Assembly: GCA_911728435.2 (NCBI GenBank)
Contig: OU452203.1
Coordinates: 622,501-686,500, forward strand
Source: Apoderus coryli
Taxonomy: Eukaryota; Arthropoda; Insecta; Coleoptera; Attelabidae
Direction of reading: 5' to 3'
Length of the DNA stretch: 64,000 nucleotides
The position numbers and the translations under genes were made by a program. Below are positions 45,733 through 57,600 of the stretch, piece by piece. The first letter of the stretch is position 1; each line of letters opens with the position of its first letter. The notes below the pieces were generated by a model. The model did not search any database. It saw nothing but the letters and a program-made list of their open reading frames with translations, and had not been told where the DNA came from.

Positions 45733-46682
45733 ATAATATCTGTAGTAGATGTCACTTTCCCCTTCTCATAATTTTCAAACATTTTAGTTTCTTATTATTT
45801 TTGTTTGGGGCGTTTAATTATTTAATTTTCAGTAAGAAGATATATTGACATTCGTAATTTTATTTTTTTCGATGTGAGAGCAGGGCAAAACAATTGCTTC
45901 ACTAGCTAATACTTTAAAAATAGGCCCAATTATTAGATTTCGTTACCTGAAACCTCTCAAGAAATTCAGTTGTTTAATCTTGTTCTATAAATCGACCTAA
46001 ACATAGCAATTTCGTCAATAGAAGGCAATCTTATTTTCTTTATTTCATCTCACTTTTACTTTAATAAAATCTCTAAAAATGTTTTTAATTACCTACTTAC
46101 ATATTCTTTATTTTCAAAAATTGTTTTAAAAGAAAATACTCAATAATCTGCCTTGACCTGAAGAATATCAACGACTACGAAATATTCACATTAAGGAGTT
46201 TCTACTTCTATTTAAAATAAAAACTTTAAAACAAAGTAAGTTATTTATATTGGTTTTTTATTTTGAAATATGTTGGTGACTGTAATAAATTACATTTCTT
46301 ACAATATAGGTAACAAAATAAATTTTCTTATTATATTTGACTAAAAGTAAAACAATTAAAAATTTCAGAAACACATGTTTAATTATCGATAACCATTATT
46401 TTAAAACATTATTCCACAGAGAATGTATATGTGTATACAGACAAATTATCCTAGGCTAATTACACATAGGTACCTAAATAAATAAAAACATAATATTCAC
46501 ATGCAACGGAATATAAAAAATTATACAAAACTATATTCAAAACAAATCAACAGATGAAATATATACAAAAATCACAAAAACATACTGGTTTAAAGAATAC
46601 TAAGCTACTTAAAGTAGTTAACTAATATACTCGTACATTAATGGACTGGCTGTAGTTGCTCTGGAACATCTTTCTATTGGTA
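45733..46682. other. No gene seen
   Basis: AT-rich sequence with no recognised repeat or coding region. It lies downstream of the minus-strand small gene and may include its 3' untranslated region. Confidence 0.4.
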
Positions 46683-46994
46683 CTAGTTTCCTTTACTTTT
46701 AGCTGCTGAAAACTTCATTTTTATCAATTTGTCTAGTTTCAGCTGCCAATTTTTTATATCCCTAGCAGTTTCTGCCTTCAATAAATTAATAGTGTTTTTG
46801 AGTAAAACACGTTTTAATAATCTTCTCTTCTCAAATTTGTTTTGTCCCAATAAATTGCGTTGGGTCGTAAGTAGTATTTCACGACGGTGCTTACTATGTG
46901 CGTCAGACGATACTTGTTCAGATGTCTGTAGAATTTCGCCACAGGTACATTTTTTTGGTGTTTGAACTTTATTTGGTTGTGACATTTTTTCCAT
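46683..46994 (-). CDS. Small basic protein, CxCGEIL family, unknown
   Basis: A 103-residue frame from ATG 46994 (an in-frame ATG at 47045 is less likely, because the second copy is not open there). It has KKCTCGEILQTSEQVSSDAH near residues 14-33, then a Lys/Arg/Leu-rich helical stretch. A second, truncated copy lies at 59504-59627 on the plus strand, with CACGEILQTFEQVSSDAH. The shared similarity begins ~60 bp upstream of the ATG, so the unit is duplicated DNA. I do not recognise the family; it may be a gene of an unclassified element or a host gene copy. The pair of cysteines hints at metal binding. Confidence 0.45.
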   Translation of the reverse strand: MEKMSQPNKVQTPKKCTCGEILQTSEQVSSDAHSKHRREILLTTQRNLLGQNKFEKRRLLKRVLLKNTINLLKAETARDIKNWQLKLDKLIKMKFSAAKSKGN

Positions 46995-47166
46995 AATTAG
47001 GATGTATATGTATGAAACTTTGATCACAAACTGAACGAAAACCAATTTAAAATCTGAATTTATAGGGTATGGAGCATCCTTGCATTGAAACCCTTTCTAC
47101 CTCTTGTAGGTAGTTTATATGATCAGGTAATTTGGAGATTTCTATTTTATTCCAGGTAATTATCAG

Positions 47167-47289
47167 CAATACAATCAACCTTAGACAAGGAAAGAGAGAA
47201 CACAAGTAACAGTCCAGTCCATAACAAAGCAGAAGTTACAGGTACAATAGATTTATCCACAATTCAAATACCGGCCGATCAAAAACAAG
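47167..47289 (+). other. Possible isolated exon
   Basis: A pyrimidine-rich run with AG (TTCTATTTTATTCCAG, then TATCAG) is followed by ~40 open codons (including LDKERENTSNSPVHNKAEV) and a good donor, CAAG|GTAAGAG. The most upstream AG would put a stop in frame, so the second AG at 47166 is chosen. No neighbouring exon was found. Could be part of a host gene or chance. Confidence 0.3.
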
Positions 47290-48149
47290 GTAAGAGAAGT
47301 AAAAATATTTTATGAATTATTTATAGCCAATGTATATGTTTGATAGTATCTTTTTCTGTTTTGTAGGCAAGTGATATTGTCTTGTATTAATGTATGCGCA
47401 CACAATCAACGTTTCTGCCAGGATCATTTATTTATCAATGTTCCAGGTCTGATGTTTGGAAACAAGCCCTAGGATTTATCAATACACATTAATATGCAAA
47501 CATTACTCCAACGCAGGATTACAATACGTTAAGTATTGTAGTCCTACTTATACCGTTTTTAGCAAAGGTGAAATTACTTACATTGTTAAAATTATTCATA
47601 TTATCTTGAAAATCTATCTGTAATAAATAAGAATTTTTACCTGATGATGATCCTATAGGTATAGTCATCGTAAATATAAGGGATATACAGGGTGGCCCAT
47701 TTTTTACCTGTCTTCTTCTTTGGGAAACCAAAAAAAAGATCTTCTTGATGCTGGCCTAACTTTGCAATTGTGCACACAACACAGCACTGGCATTTAAACT
47801 TGGTTCTGTATTCTATTAACTAAACTAATCAAATAACAAAAACAAATTAACAAACGTTTTAAAATTAATTCCAATATAATTGTTTGAAGATTGAATTTCA
47901 AGAAGGCAAATATATCGATCAATCCCTAAAATAATACTTTATTTTACATTATAAATTATTTGTTTTCTGTTTCTTTTTGCTGTCATGTTTTTATATGTAA
48001 TAGAAAATTTTCGTCGTTCATTATTTTTTGCAGATACCTACTTTATGATATTTTTTTCTTGAGAAAGATTATATTTTAAAAAAATCAATCTTTACAATTC
48101 CAATTTTCGTGTCTTCAAGAAAATATGTTTTAAACTTTTCAATTCGTCG
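47290..48149. other. No gene seen; one transposon-end-like motif
   Basis: TATACAGGGTGGCCC at about 47684-47698 resembles a Tc1/mariner-type end, but no partner or transposase is nearby. Otherwise AT-rich and unrecognised. Confidence 0.4.
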
Positions 48150-48345
48150 GATTTTAGGATAAAACCATTAAAAAACACAACTACAACTCTATGTCGACGT
48201 TTCGACTTTATTTTCAAGTCTTCATCAGGATTAAAAAACAAAAAACAACACGACAGTACAATAATTAATAATGTTTTGAGCACAACAAAAATAAGGTCTA
48301 AAAAATTAACTGTTGATTATGTGAAAAGATATACAACAATGTTCG
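48150..48345 (+). mobile_element. Short dispersed element (MITE-like)
   Basis: Contains GGATTTTAGGA, ACACAACTACAA, GACTTTATTTTCAAGTCTTC and GTTGATTATGTGAAAAG in this order. The same blocks in reverse complement and the same order occupy 58650-59003. No coding capacity. Confidence 0.75.
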
Positions 48346-48439
48346 ATGTTGTATAACAAAATGTACATATATCTTTAATCGACCATTGCAAAAATTAAAC
48401 AAATAATATTTCATATTATCAAAACTACGAAATGTTTGT

Positions 48440-48702
48440 ACAATTCTATGAAAGATAGATTAGATGAGGTTGGATTTCTAACATTCCTCAGCATCATTTC
48501 CAGAGTTTCCAAGTGTTTGATTTGGAAGCATCGGTTGTGCTCGATAGAGAAACTAATCACATTAGGCGTGGTTTTTCGGAAATGGAGTATATTAACGGGT
48601 TTAAGCAATTAAAGCACTGAAACCTAAAATGACAGCAGGTATCGATAATGTTCCGGCATTTATAATTCGGGACTGCGCGTACGTATTGGCTGACCCTCTA
48701 TT
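48440..48702 (+). pseudogene. Non-LTR element 1, RT N-terminal fragment
   Basis: The ORF2-type stretch just before RT: FSEMEYINGF, then in a shifted frame AIKALKPKMTAGIDNVPAF and IIRDCAYVLADPLL. It breaks at about 48702, where a ~190-bp unrelated insert sits; the protein continues at about 48893 (LFNKSLRTATFPRLWK). The endonuclease domain is not seen, so the element is 5'-truncated. Confidence 0.7.
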
Positions 48703-48892
48703 AACTTTTTCTACGACTGTCTTTAAATGCCTTTATTATATGTTCAATCATGATTTCAAAATGTAGTACATTGTAATGCTGTTTTTCAGTTACCCGTGGA
48801 CAATAAATATTTGCCACTAGTTGCCTAGCAACTAGTGGGAAATATCGATCATACTCGTAGGAAATATATGTCATTTCATGTTCGTTGCACAA
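48703..48892. mobile_element. ~190-bp insert with an 11-bp hairpin
   Basis: Interrupts the RT of non-LTR element 1. It holds the perfect hairpin CCACTAGTTGC / GCAACTAGTGG at 48814-48838 (loop CTA). The borders are inferred from where the RT similarity stops and resumes. No known element recognised. Confidence 0.5.
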
Positions 48893-50241
48893 TATACTAT
48901 TGTTTAACAAGTCGCTGCGTACTGCAACATTTCCGCGATTATGGAAACTGACGCGCATTTGCCCGGTGCATAAATCGGGAGAAAACAACATGGTCAATAA
49001 TTACAGACCCATTTCAATATTGTCAAATTTTTCGAAGGTCTTCGAGAGCGTGCTTCATCAAATTATTTATAATCAAGTCAAAAACTCTATTGTTACAGAA
49101 CAGCATGGCTTTTTCCGAAAGCGGTCAACAGTTACAAATTTAGCTCAGTTTTTACAAACAATATATCCCGCTGTTGGGGGAGGTCTGCAAGTCGACACAA
49201 TATATACAGATTTCTCTAAGGCCTTTGATAAGTTAAACCATTCCACCATTATCCAAAAAATGAATATTATCGGAATCACTAATGATCTGTTAAGGATCTT
49301 TAGTTCTTATCTAACTGATCGTCGACTTTTCGTGGAATACAATGGATTCAGATCCCAAGAATTTGTGGCGACCAGCGCCCCAAGGCAGTAATCTGGCCCC
49401 TTTGATTTTCTCGATATATGTTAACGATATTGGGGAGACTTTGTCTAGTCATTTTCTATTATTCGCGGATGATTTCAAATTGTTTCGCCCGATCCAGTGT
49501 GAGTCCGACTGCCAGGAGTATTTAGAAATGGTTGGGAACTGGTGTACTGTAAACAGACTACCACTAAACATTAACAAATGCAAACTTATGAGTTTCAGTA
49601 AAAGGCAGGTGCCAACTCGGTACAATTATACTCTGAATGGGTCGGTGTTGGAACTGCACAATGTCGCCAAGGACCTTGGGATTCTCGTTGACAGCGATCT
49701 GACTTTTAACCGGCATATATTGGAAGTAACTCAGAGTGCACTTCGTACTTTGGGATTCATTTTTAGAAATACATCTGAATTTCAGAACGTCAAATGTCTT
49801 AAGTCTCTGTATACAGCACTGGTAAGATCCAAATTAGAGTATGCTTCAATTTTACGGGCACCAATTTATCGGGTGCATGTCGAGAGAATCGAGAGGGTAC
49901 AGAGAAAATTTTTAAAATATTTATTCTCCAAGGTTAATGGTCACTTCCCTGTGAGGGGTTTTGATCACAGTATACTTCTCCGGACCTTCGATCTACAATC
50001 GCTCCTCACTCGCAGAGTTTGCGCGGGTCAGATGTTTGTTTTCAGGTTGCTGAATGCATTCATTGATTGTCCTCAGCTTCTGGCGGCAATAAATATTCGA
50101 GTCCCGCAATATAATTCTCGCAATAGTCACTTATTCGAGGTTCCATTTCATCGAACCAACTATGAAGGAAGGGCGCCTGTCGACGGAGCATGCCGATGGA
50201 CCAACTTTTATGAGATACATAGAGAATTGAATTTTTTTGAT
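48893..50241 (+). pseudogene. Reverse transcriptase, non-LTR element 1
   Basis: RT of a jockey/CR1-type non-LTR retrotransposon: NNYRPISILSNFSKVFE, then TDFSKAFDKLNH (catalytic Asp), PQGSNLAPLIFSIYVNDI and FADDFKLF (catalytic AspAsp), then the C-terminal region ending near ...FHRTNYEGRAP. A small deletion near 49375, in the GVPQG motif, causes a frameshift. At about 50241 it runs in frame into element 2; its last 19 residues reappear at 51751. Confidence 0.85.
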
Positions 50242-51717
50242 GAAGATGGCAGTACGCTAACAACAATTATTAACGACATTTTCGAGGCACGTGACGGGGG
50301 GTTAAGTAGTGTGCTGGTCTTGCTGGACTACTCAAAGGCGTTTGACACAGTCAATCATAAACTGCTTCTCTCAAAGCTTCAATTTTATAATTTCGACACT
50401 AACTCTTTATCATTGATCAGATCATATTTACAAAATAGAAAACAAAAAATCCAATCAAATAGTGAATTCTCGTCTACCACAAATATACTTTCTGGTGTTC
50501 CGCAGGGCTCTGTACTGGCGCCTCTGCTTTTTATCATCTATACAGCGAAAATTATAAATTCTATATCTGCAGGTAAAGTTGGAGCCTATGCGGATGATAT
50601 GCAAATATTATACAACCTTAAAGTGGAGGAATATCATGAGAGTGCTGAAATTATTAATAATGAGCTGAATTCTATTCAAGAAATTTCAAAAAAACACGCA
50701 TTACAATTAAATTCGGAGAAAACTAAAATTCTATGCTTTGGAAACATAAAAAATAAAAACTTCTTAACTAACAATATGAGAATCCATATGGATAACATCA
50801 TTATACATTTTACTGAAAGTGCAAATGATCTAGGTCTTCTTCTTTCGTCAGATTTGCGTTTCTGTGAGCATGTAAAAAATTTAACAAAAAAAGCTTACAT
50901 GTCCTTAAGACTTCTATATTCAAATCGTCATATTCTAAACTTCTCTCTAAAGAAGAAACTTTGTGAAACACTTGTTTTGTCACATTTCACATACTGTGAC
51001 TTTTTGTATGGTTCGTGTTTATATGAGGTGGATAAGAATCGCATACAAAAGGTGCAAAATAGTTGTTGTCGCCTCATCTATGGTTTAAGAAAAAGAGACC
51101 ATATTTCCCATAAAATTAAGGAGACGGGTTGGCTTAATATGATTGATAGGAGACGTCATCACCTAGCCTCTTTTGTTCACAAAATATTAAATCATAAGTA
51201 TTCATTCAAATATTTAAAAAACAAATTTATTAAGAGGTCCATGATTCATACCCAACCTTTAAGATTCACAAATAAATATACAGTACCTAAGCACCGCACT
51301 GCAATGTTCTGTCGTAGTTTTATCTATAATGCGATCAACCTATATAACTCTATTCCTGAGCAATTTAAAATATTCAATATCAACAAATTCAAGTTTAAAT
51401 ATAAAAAATATTTATTTGAGACATTGATATAGCAGTATAAGGTGAACATATTATCTAGATGTGTAATTTGAACGCTGATGGTTCGCTGAGAGATGTGCGC
51501 TTTTAGGATTTACTCTAACCTTATTTAGTGTTTACTGTGAGATGTAGGAAGAGTAAGAAATTGATTTGTATATTCCAAATGCAAATTGTATTTTAGAGGT
51601 GGGATAGATCTTGCGTAGGGTTAAGTTAGAATAGCCAATGGCTAGACTTCGCCTGATGCAGATCTTTGTTTTATATACATATATTGTGACGTTAAACTGT
51701 TAATTGAAATAAAGTCG

Positions 51718-51750
<33 letters not shown>
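50242..51750 (+). mobile_element. Non-LTR element 2, 5'-truncated, with (TTA)n tail
   Basis: The 3' part of another non-LTR retrotransposon, starting within the RT. Its RT reads LLDYSKAFDTVNH, SGVPQGSVLAPLLF and AYADDMQILY, followed by the C-terminal domain with LVLSHFTYCDFLYGS, ending at the TAG at 51430-51432. A ~285-bp 3' untranslated region with AATAAA at about 51708 leads into a (TTA)n tail at 51718-51749. The 5' truncation and the repeat tail are typical of target-primed reverse transcription. It entered element 1 in the same orientation and frame. Confidence 0.88.
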
Positions 51751-51970
51751 GATATTGATAATTTTAGGAACGGGTTGCGGACTTTCATGGATAGAGTTGT
51801 TGATCACTGATGGCCTTTGCTTTGATTTTCTGTTAAAAACCTGTTTTAAGCCTGTGTTATGTATGTGTACTAAATTGTCAAATCGGGGGTACTTGAGGGT
51901 AGCTTTCATTTATTGAATTTTGTTTATATGCACCATGTATATAAAGTATTTTGGTTTTGGTATACCGACT
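51751..51970 (+). pseudogene. End of RT ORF and 3' region, non-LTR element 1
   Basis: Nineteen codons (DIDNFRNGLRTFMDRVVDH) and a TGA at 51808-51810 complete the element 1 ORF beyond the element 2 tail. The following ~160 bp are probably its 3' untranslated region; the exact element end is not visible. Confidence 0.72.
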
Positions 51971-53814
51971 ATTAGATGTTAATAAGTATATATACTTTAT
52001 ATTTAATTTTGAATATATATAGTCCATTTATTTTTTATTATGTAAATTTATAGTTAAGTTGAATTATGCTTACGAAATTGTCTTGTTATAAGGCTGGTCT
52101 CCTGAGTATAAAATACAAGGGTCTGGCTTGATGCTGTTTATAATTTTGCTATTGAATATTTTTAAAAAAAAATTTCACTAGTTTATAGGCAAAGCTTGGT
52201 ACCATGATTCTATCGCAATAAATTTTTGACAGGTGTCAAATGTGTAAAATATTTCATGTTAAAAATAGGTGTTTTTCAAATGAGCTTTATTCCGTTACCA
52301 TTTCGAAACTTGAAAAACTAAATCTATACAAACATGTCGATATCCGTCATCTATACAATTGTGAAAAATCCAAAAAATATTGAGAAATAATCAAATACAT
52401 AGCTTAGAAGTAGACCCTTGTAAGCATATATAACACACCCGTAAAGTGGCGACACCAAACGGATATTTACTTTCCCGACCCATATAGGGAAAGTATTGTG
52501 AACGCGCTAAAAAAATTTTTGAGATAAAGACGGATATATGCATTTTGAAGTTCCCTGAAACGATTAAGACCATTTTTTTTTAGATTGTCAAGGACAAGCG
52601 CCTTAGATGAAAAGTAGAAAATTTTCAAGGTAAAAAAGAACATGTTAAAATACGGGTTTCGTAAGGTAAATCTTATTTTTTTTAAATTATGCCCCATTCA
52701 CTACTCTACGAAATCCAATATATAATCAAATACAAATAAAATACAAAATTATTTGTATTGAATAAACATTAATATTACTACCTAATTACTACTTACCGCT
52801 ACCGCAACAAGTTGTGCAGCACAACTACTAATCTTTACTTGTACTAGTCAAAATATTATTACTATTATTATTAAATAATTAAATACATACACTTTTTAAT
52901 CAATGGCACTAGTATTTAAACAACAATCGAACAAATAGTTCAAACGTAATGTAAAAAACAGTAAACAAAAATACCTAACGTACAAATCGAAATTCGTGCA
53001 AATAGTATACCTACCTATCTACAATAGATAGAAGGTGGCCGGGGTAGGAGCCTGAGCCCAACGTAAACACGTTCCTACGCAATAGAACAGATATTATTTC
53101 AATAGGTATTATATAAAAGTTCTCAATCACCACCAGTTTTTTCGGTATATTTATTTAAATATATTCATAAAAAGTACAACAATTTTGAGCAAAATACATG
53201 TATTTTAGGCCGCATTTGGTAGTACATAGTATTACCCGGTGACCGGTGGCGCAAAACTTTTGATATGTATATAGGCATATGTGTATACAGTGTATACGAG
53301 TATAGGCGACGATAACAGTTGCCTGTAAAAATGCGAAGTCTCGGTAGTGGATTATAGCACCAGCGGTAAACCTATTTTGCGGTAGTTATATTATACCTAC
53401 AGATAATTATTGAATTAAAGGGGATGTTTTAAAGGGTTAAGGTTGAAAATGAAATTAATATAAGAATCAATATTTTTTTTTTAAATTATGGAGACAATAA
53501 TAATAACTTGAGTATTTAATTTAGGGCAAAGTTTTAAACTTATTATTTTTTATATAAGCTTATAGCCGAAGCTTATACATATTTCACTGCGGATTTATAC
53601 AGGGTGAGTTTAACAAGACCCGTCGGCTTACTGTATCAAGATTGTAACACATTTGATTTCTTCTTCAATGAATTAACACGGCCACATTTTGCAAAACACT
53701 GCAAGTATACCGGCCTGTCCAAAAAAAGACATGCAGATCAAAGTTATGTTTTCTATGTTTTTGTAAATAGAATACCACATATTTAAGAAGTTTAAAAATA
53801 AATAATATTTTGTG
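51971..53814. other. No gene seen; one transposon-end-like motif
   Basis: AT-rich. A TATACAGGGTGAGTTTAAC motif at about 53597-53615 resembles the satellite and mariner ends; no transposase is nearby. No supported gene. Confidence 0.4.
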
Positions 53815-54330
53815 TTCTTAAGACCCTGTGCAAAGACTCCCATTTAAATATGATAGTAATAGTCACAATATTTCTCGAAATTATATTTAAACAAGTCCAT
53901 ACATTTCTTTGTTTTGCTTCCATACTAGAAGAAGATCCGCTCCAATGTTTATAGCAATTGTGGTCCTTAGCCTCTTTTCCTTCCTTGTGTGCCATATGAC
54001 ATATAGTACAGAATTTATTCCAGACTACAACTTTTTTTGTACGTTAACCAACGATTGCTTCAGCTCCAGCTAGAGAATTATAATTATTCCGGTAGGACCA
54101 TTCTGCCCAACTTCCATCTGTAACAACGGTTATCATAGGAGTACCGTCGCTATTTACATTACCATTGAGTCTAGCTAATGACTTTTCCTCTGCTGCTGCT
54201 TCTAAGCTTTATACTCTTAAAACAAGACTCCTCCTAAAGGTCTGATATCTCATCATGCAATGAGTGGTACCTTCCTATATTTAAATACACATGGAATATC
54301 CAAGGCAGCAGAAAATTCCTCTAGATGGGA
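53815..54330 (-). pseudogene. Mutator-like transposase relic
   Basis: Minus-strand fragments match the conserved core of the insect Mutator-like transposase domain: DGTPMITVVTDGSWAEWSY and NNYNSLAGAEAIVG at about 54050-54150, then KFCTICHMAHKEGKEAKDHN and CYKHWSGSSSSMEA at 53935-54020. The Cys/Cys/His/Cys arrangement followed by SSxxME is the family signature. Stops and frame changes occur on both sides and no terminal repeats were found. Confidence 0.65.
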
Positions 54331-55050
54331 AAATCCTTAATCAATAGTCATTATTCCCAAAACAGCTCATTTATTGACGATGTCATGGGATTCATCTGAC
54401 GTTGACATACGGAATGGATAAATTAAAATTTATTGGTTAAGAAAATATATTAAAACATTACAACGAACTACAGTATTTTCAGCGGACTATGTAGAGGTAT
54501 CATTAATTACTAGTTTTAAGTTCAGGTGTCCTTTTTTCCGGATAGGTACTGCTACCATCCAACATTAATAACTCACAGGAAGATTCGTTAAGGCTACTGC
54601 TACTTAATAATGGAGACTGACATACTATATCATCAATTGATAGGAAAGTATTTACATACTTTTGGGTTAACAGAGAGATTCTCGATGAATAGCAAGTCTG
54701 TACTCAACATATTTCCGAAGTACGAAGTACCAATTTAAGTTATAGTTTATGTTCAATTTTGTGTTACCGCTGGGCTCTATACAAATTACTTATTTTTTAA
54801 TCCAATGTGTTTTTAAATAGGTACTTATCTAAATATTTTGCCTTGGTCTGATTTTATTAAGACAATATCTTTATTTATTATTCCAAAATTGCGCTAGGTA
54901 AAATCTACGCCAGCTCAGGTACTCTTTTCCACAAACTCATTCTAACGTGCGCATACCTAGCCGCTATATCGTTTATGACGGTGGAATACAGTAATACGAT
55001 AGAATAATAACTATAGATAAGAAGGGTCAGTAGACGCTAAAAACGCCATC
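54331..55050. other. No gene seen
   Basis: Unrecognised AT-rich sequence; possibly flanking remnants of the Mutator-like element, without direct support. Confidence 0.35.
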
Positions 55051-55349
55051 GACTCATCGCAATCCCAGCCATATTCTGGCCCGCTACTATGTTATACTAT
55101 ATCTATATATATACTATAAGATACTATACTACAATTATAAGTGCGGCGAATTGCTTTGTCGACAGAGAGATGAAACGTTCCGACACGAAGTGAACTGTGT
55201 GGACTCATCGCAATCCCAGCCACATTCTGGCCCGCTACTATGTTATACTATATCTATATATATACTATAAGATACTATACTACAATTATAAGTGCGGCGA
55301 ATTGCTTTGTCGACAGAGAGATAAAACGTTCCGACACGAAGTGAACTGT
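55051..55349. repeat. 151-bp tandem duplication
   Basis: GACTCATCGCAATCCCAGCC starts at 55051 and again at 55202. Two copies of ~149-151 bp differ at only two positions seen (ATATTCTGG/ACATTCTGG and GATGAAACG/GATAAAACG). A recent local duplication. Confidence 0.93.
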
Positions 55350-56660
55350 GGTAATACCAAAGACAAAATATGTATTTGTCTTTGGCAATACTATCAACTG
55401 CACATAGGTAGACCCGACAAAAGCTCATAGGGTAGAAAATATGAGACAACAATGGTAAATTTCGTTATAACAGACAGAGTGAATTGATGGCCGGTTAAAC
55501 ACAGTGAGTAGGTGTTGAATTTATAAAAACTTGTGTTTCTGCTATTTATCTGTTCTGGAGTATGACTAATGAAGGATATTACAGTAGCTTTGCTCTTTGT
55601 AAAAAAAATACTGAATAAGTTGGTGGAAGGTTGGTGTAGATGTAACTGCAAAGAGGTCAAATCCGAATACCTAGATGTAAACTTTTTTTATGGGTCTTGA
55701 TGGATCGTTTTGTTTGTATTATTAAAAACGACATTAATTACCCTGTATCTACAGGTATTTAAATTAAAATATTAAGTAAACACTCTTTTCTTCCTTTTTG
55801 CGCTTAATCGAAGATTAGTTACCTACTCACACTTAATTAATACACAATACTAGTCAATACACAAAAACAAATTAAATCAGTTTATTAATAAAAATAATTA
55901 ATTGTCAATAAAGAAAAAGAAATACCACCAATTGTTTTTTAAATAAGAAAAAAATACATTGATAAGAGTAAAATAAAGGCTTGCAAGTAAATACCCAGCA
56001 TTAATTACTTTTATAAAATACGCAATACACATGCCGTTCCAATCACAAGAAAGTTCAAACGTAGGTATAATGCATAAGAATTGATATCAAAAATTTCGTT
56101 GGCTCATGATCTATATATCCATTTAATGCTATCTAAATAAAATTTCGGTCCTGTATTATAATAGTCCTACTAACTACTATGACCACAGATCTAGAAAAGG
56201 GGGAGATAAAACTGTTTACATTTCCAAGCGATCAAACATCATTAATTGCAGATATCGATAATGCTAAACTTCCGCTGTGATTCCCGCATTGTTTTAAAAT
56301 ACACTATTTTGATATGGCCTTTTTTACCGTTTTAAAACTAAATATAACTTAGGTGATGGTCCTAATTTTTGTGAATAATAAGACGATATATCCAAGATAT
56401 TTTTTAGTTACTTTTTTATGAATTTTAACATATTCAAGACATACTTCACCAAATCATAATTCATTTATGAAGTACACGTGGCAACTCTGTAAAGCAGAGC
56501 AACTGAGTAGTATGCGAAGAATTTACGATTTCATTCATTCTTGTAATCAGCCGGTAGTTTGAGCTCTGTTGCCAAATATCCATGTTTATTTGCTTTTAGT
56601 TGGTGATTTTGAGGAATTTTGAGTGTTTTTTTGTGCAAAAACTATAAAAAAACAATTAAC
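55350..56660. other. No gene seen; possible promoter region of the THAP gene at its end
   Basis: AT-rich. A block at about 56145-56200 (with CTACTATGACCACAGATCTAG) recurs in reverse complement near 58215-58290. The last 150 bp may be the 5' region of the THAP gene. Confidence 0.4.
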
Positions 56661-56661
56661 A

Positions 56662-57600
56662 ATGGTGCGTCAGTGTATAGTTCGTAAAAATAATGAAAAT
56701 TCCAACCCAGATTTGATATTTCGGAGGTAAGTAAGGTTACTACTTGTTATTGTTTATCAGTTGTGTAGTTTGCTTGCTCTACAAATTAAAAATAAATTGC
56801 TGTAAATAAATACTTAATGTAATTGTTGATTTTTGTGATGTTATAGAGATTCTAGGTTCATCTTACAGTATTTAAATCAAGGTTTAATTATAAACTAAGA
56901 TTGCACTTCGTTAGATAACTAAATATATTAATACTGAATAGGTAGGTTCCAAAAGAATTAAATAATTTCATATTGTAGGTTTCCAGTAAATTCGGAAAGA
57001 CGCGAAAGGTGGCTACACTTTTGGGTCTGGACAATCAGTATGTCCCCAAGTATGCACAAATATGCTCAAACCATTTTGATGTGAGCGACATTAAGATAAC
57101 TGAGATTACTGGTCGAAAGCAAATTCGACCAGATGCTGAACCTCAATTATCATTTCCTTTTAATGAGCGTCTGTCGTACAGGTAATTATATATATGCTTA
57201 ATAAAATGTGTCTATATAAAATTTAAGGTATAATGTTCCATACTATTGGAATAAACATATGGTGTATTTACCACACATCTAGATTCTAGATCTGTGGTAT
57301 TTACTATTGTATTTATATTTATTTTCAGCTCAGATTCAACTGTAGCCGAATTCTCTCCAAGCAAACCTAGTAGGTAAGTAGATATTGAATATTTAGAGCC
57401 TCAGATGTTGATCAAACAAACTGTAGCAATGTGATCTTATTAAAATTAACTTCCTGGCTTATCTATGGATAAGATATTTACAAACTATAGTTTGTAAATA
57501 TAGCTACTAAATTAGAATGGTACCACTCTACTCCACTCTCACTAGAAATGCTAATTGCTGAGGAAGCAATTGCTGGCCCCTCGAGTGGCCCATCTAATTT
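56662..57600 (+). pseudogene. THAP-domain gene, fragmented and frameshifted
   Basis: Exon 1 (56662-56726, ATG in context AACAATGG) and exon 2 (56979-57181) join at GGAG|GTAAGT and TTGTAG|GT in a THAP-like order: Cys at residue 5, RFPVNSERRERWLHF, then in a shifted frame QICSNHFDVSDI (the Cys/His pair). The second zinc Cys expected near residue 10 is absent, and a one-base deletion near 57022 breaks the frame. Possible exons 3 (57329-57373) and 4 (57516-57600) have good splice sites, but exon 4 does not keep frame. Could be a host gene copy or a P-element-type transposase relic. Confidence 0.7.

Noticed and set aside
50060..50266. Minus-strand frame opposite the RT junction
   Set aside because: Shadow of the RT coding strand.
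53030..53100. Possible tRNA-like fold in the GC-richer stretch
   Set aside because: No A-box/B-box pair or cloverleaf could be laid out; only a short inverted GTAGGA.
55197..55660. Frames in and after the 151-bp duplication
   Set aside because: No homology, opposing overlapping frames and AT-rich low-complexity content.
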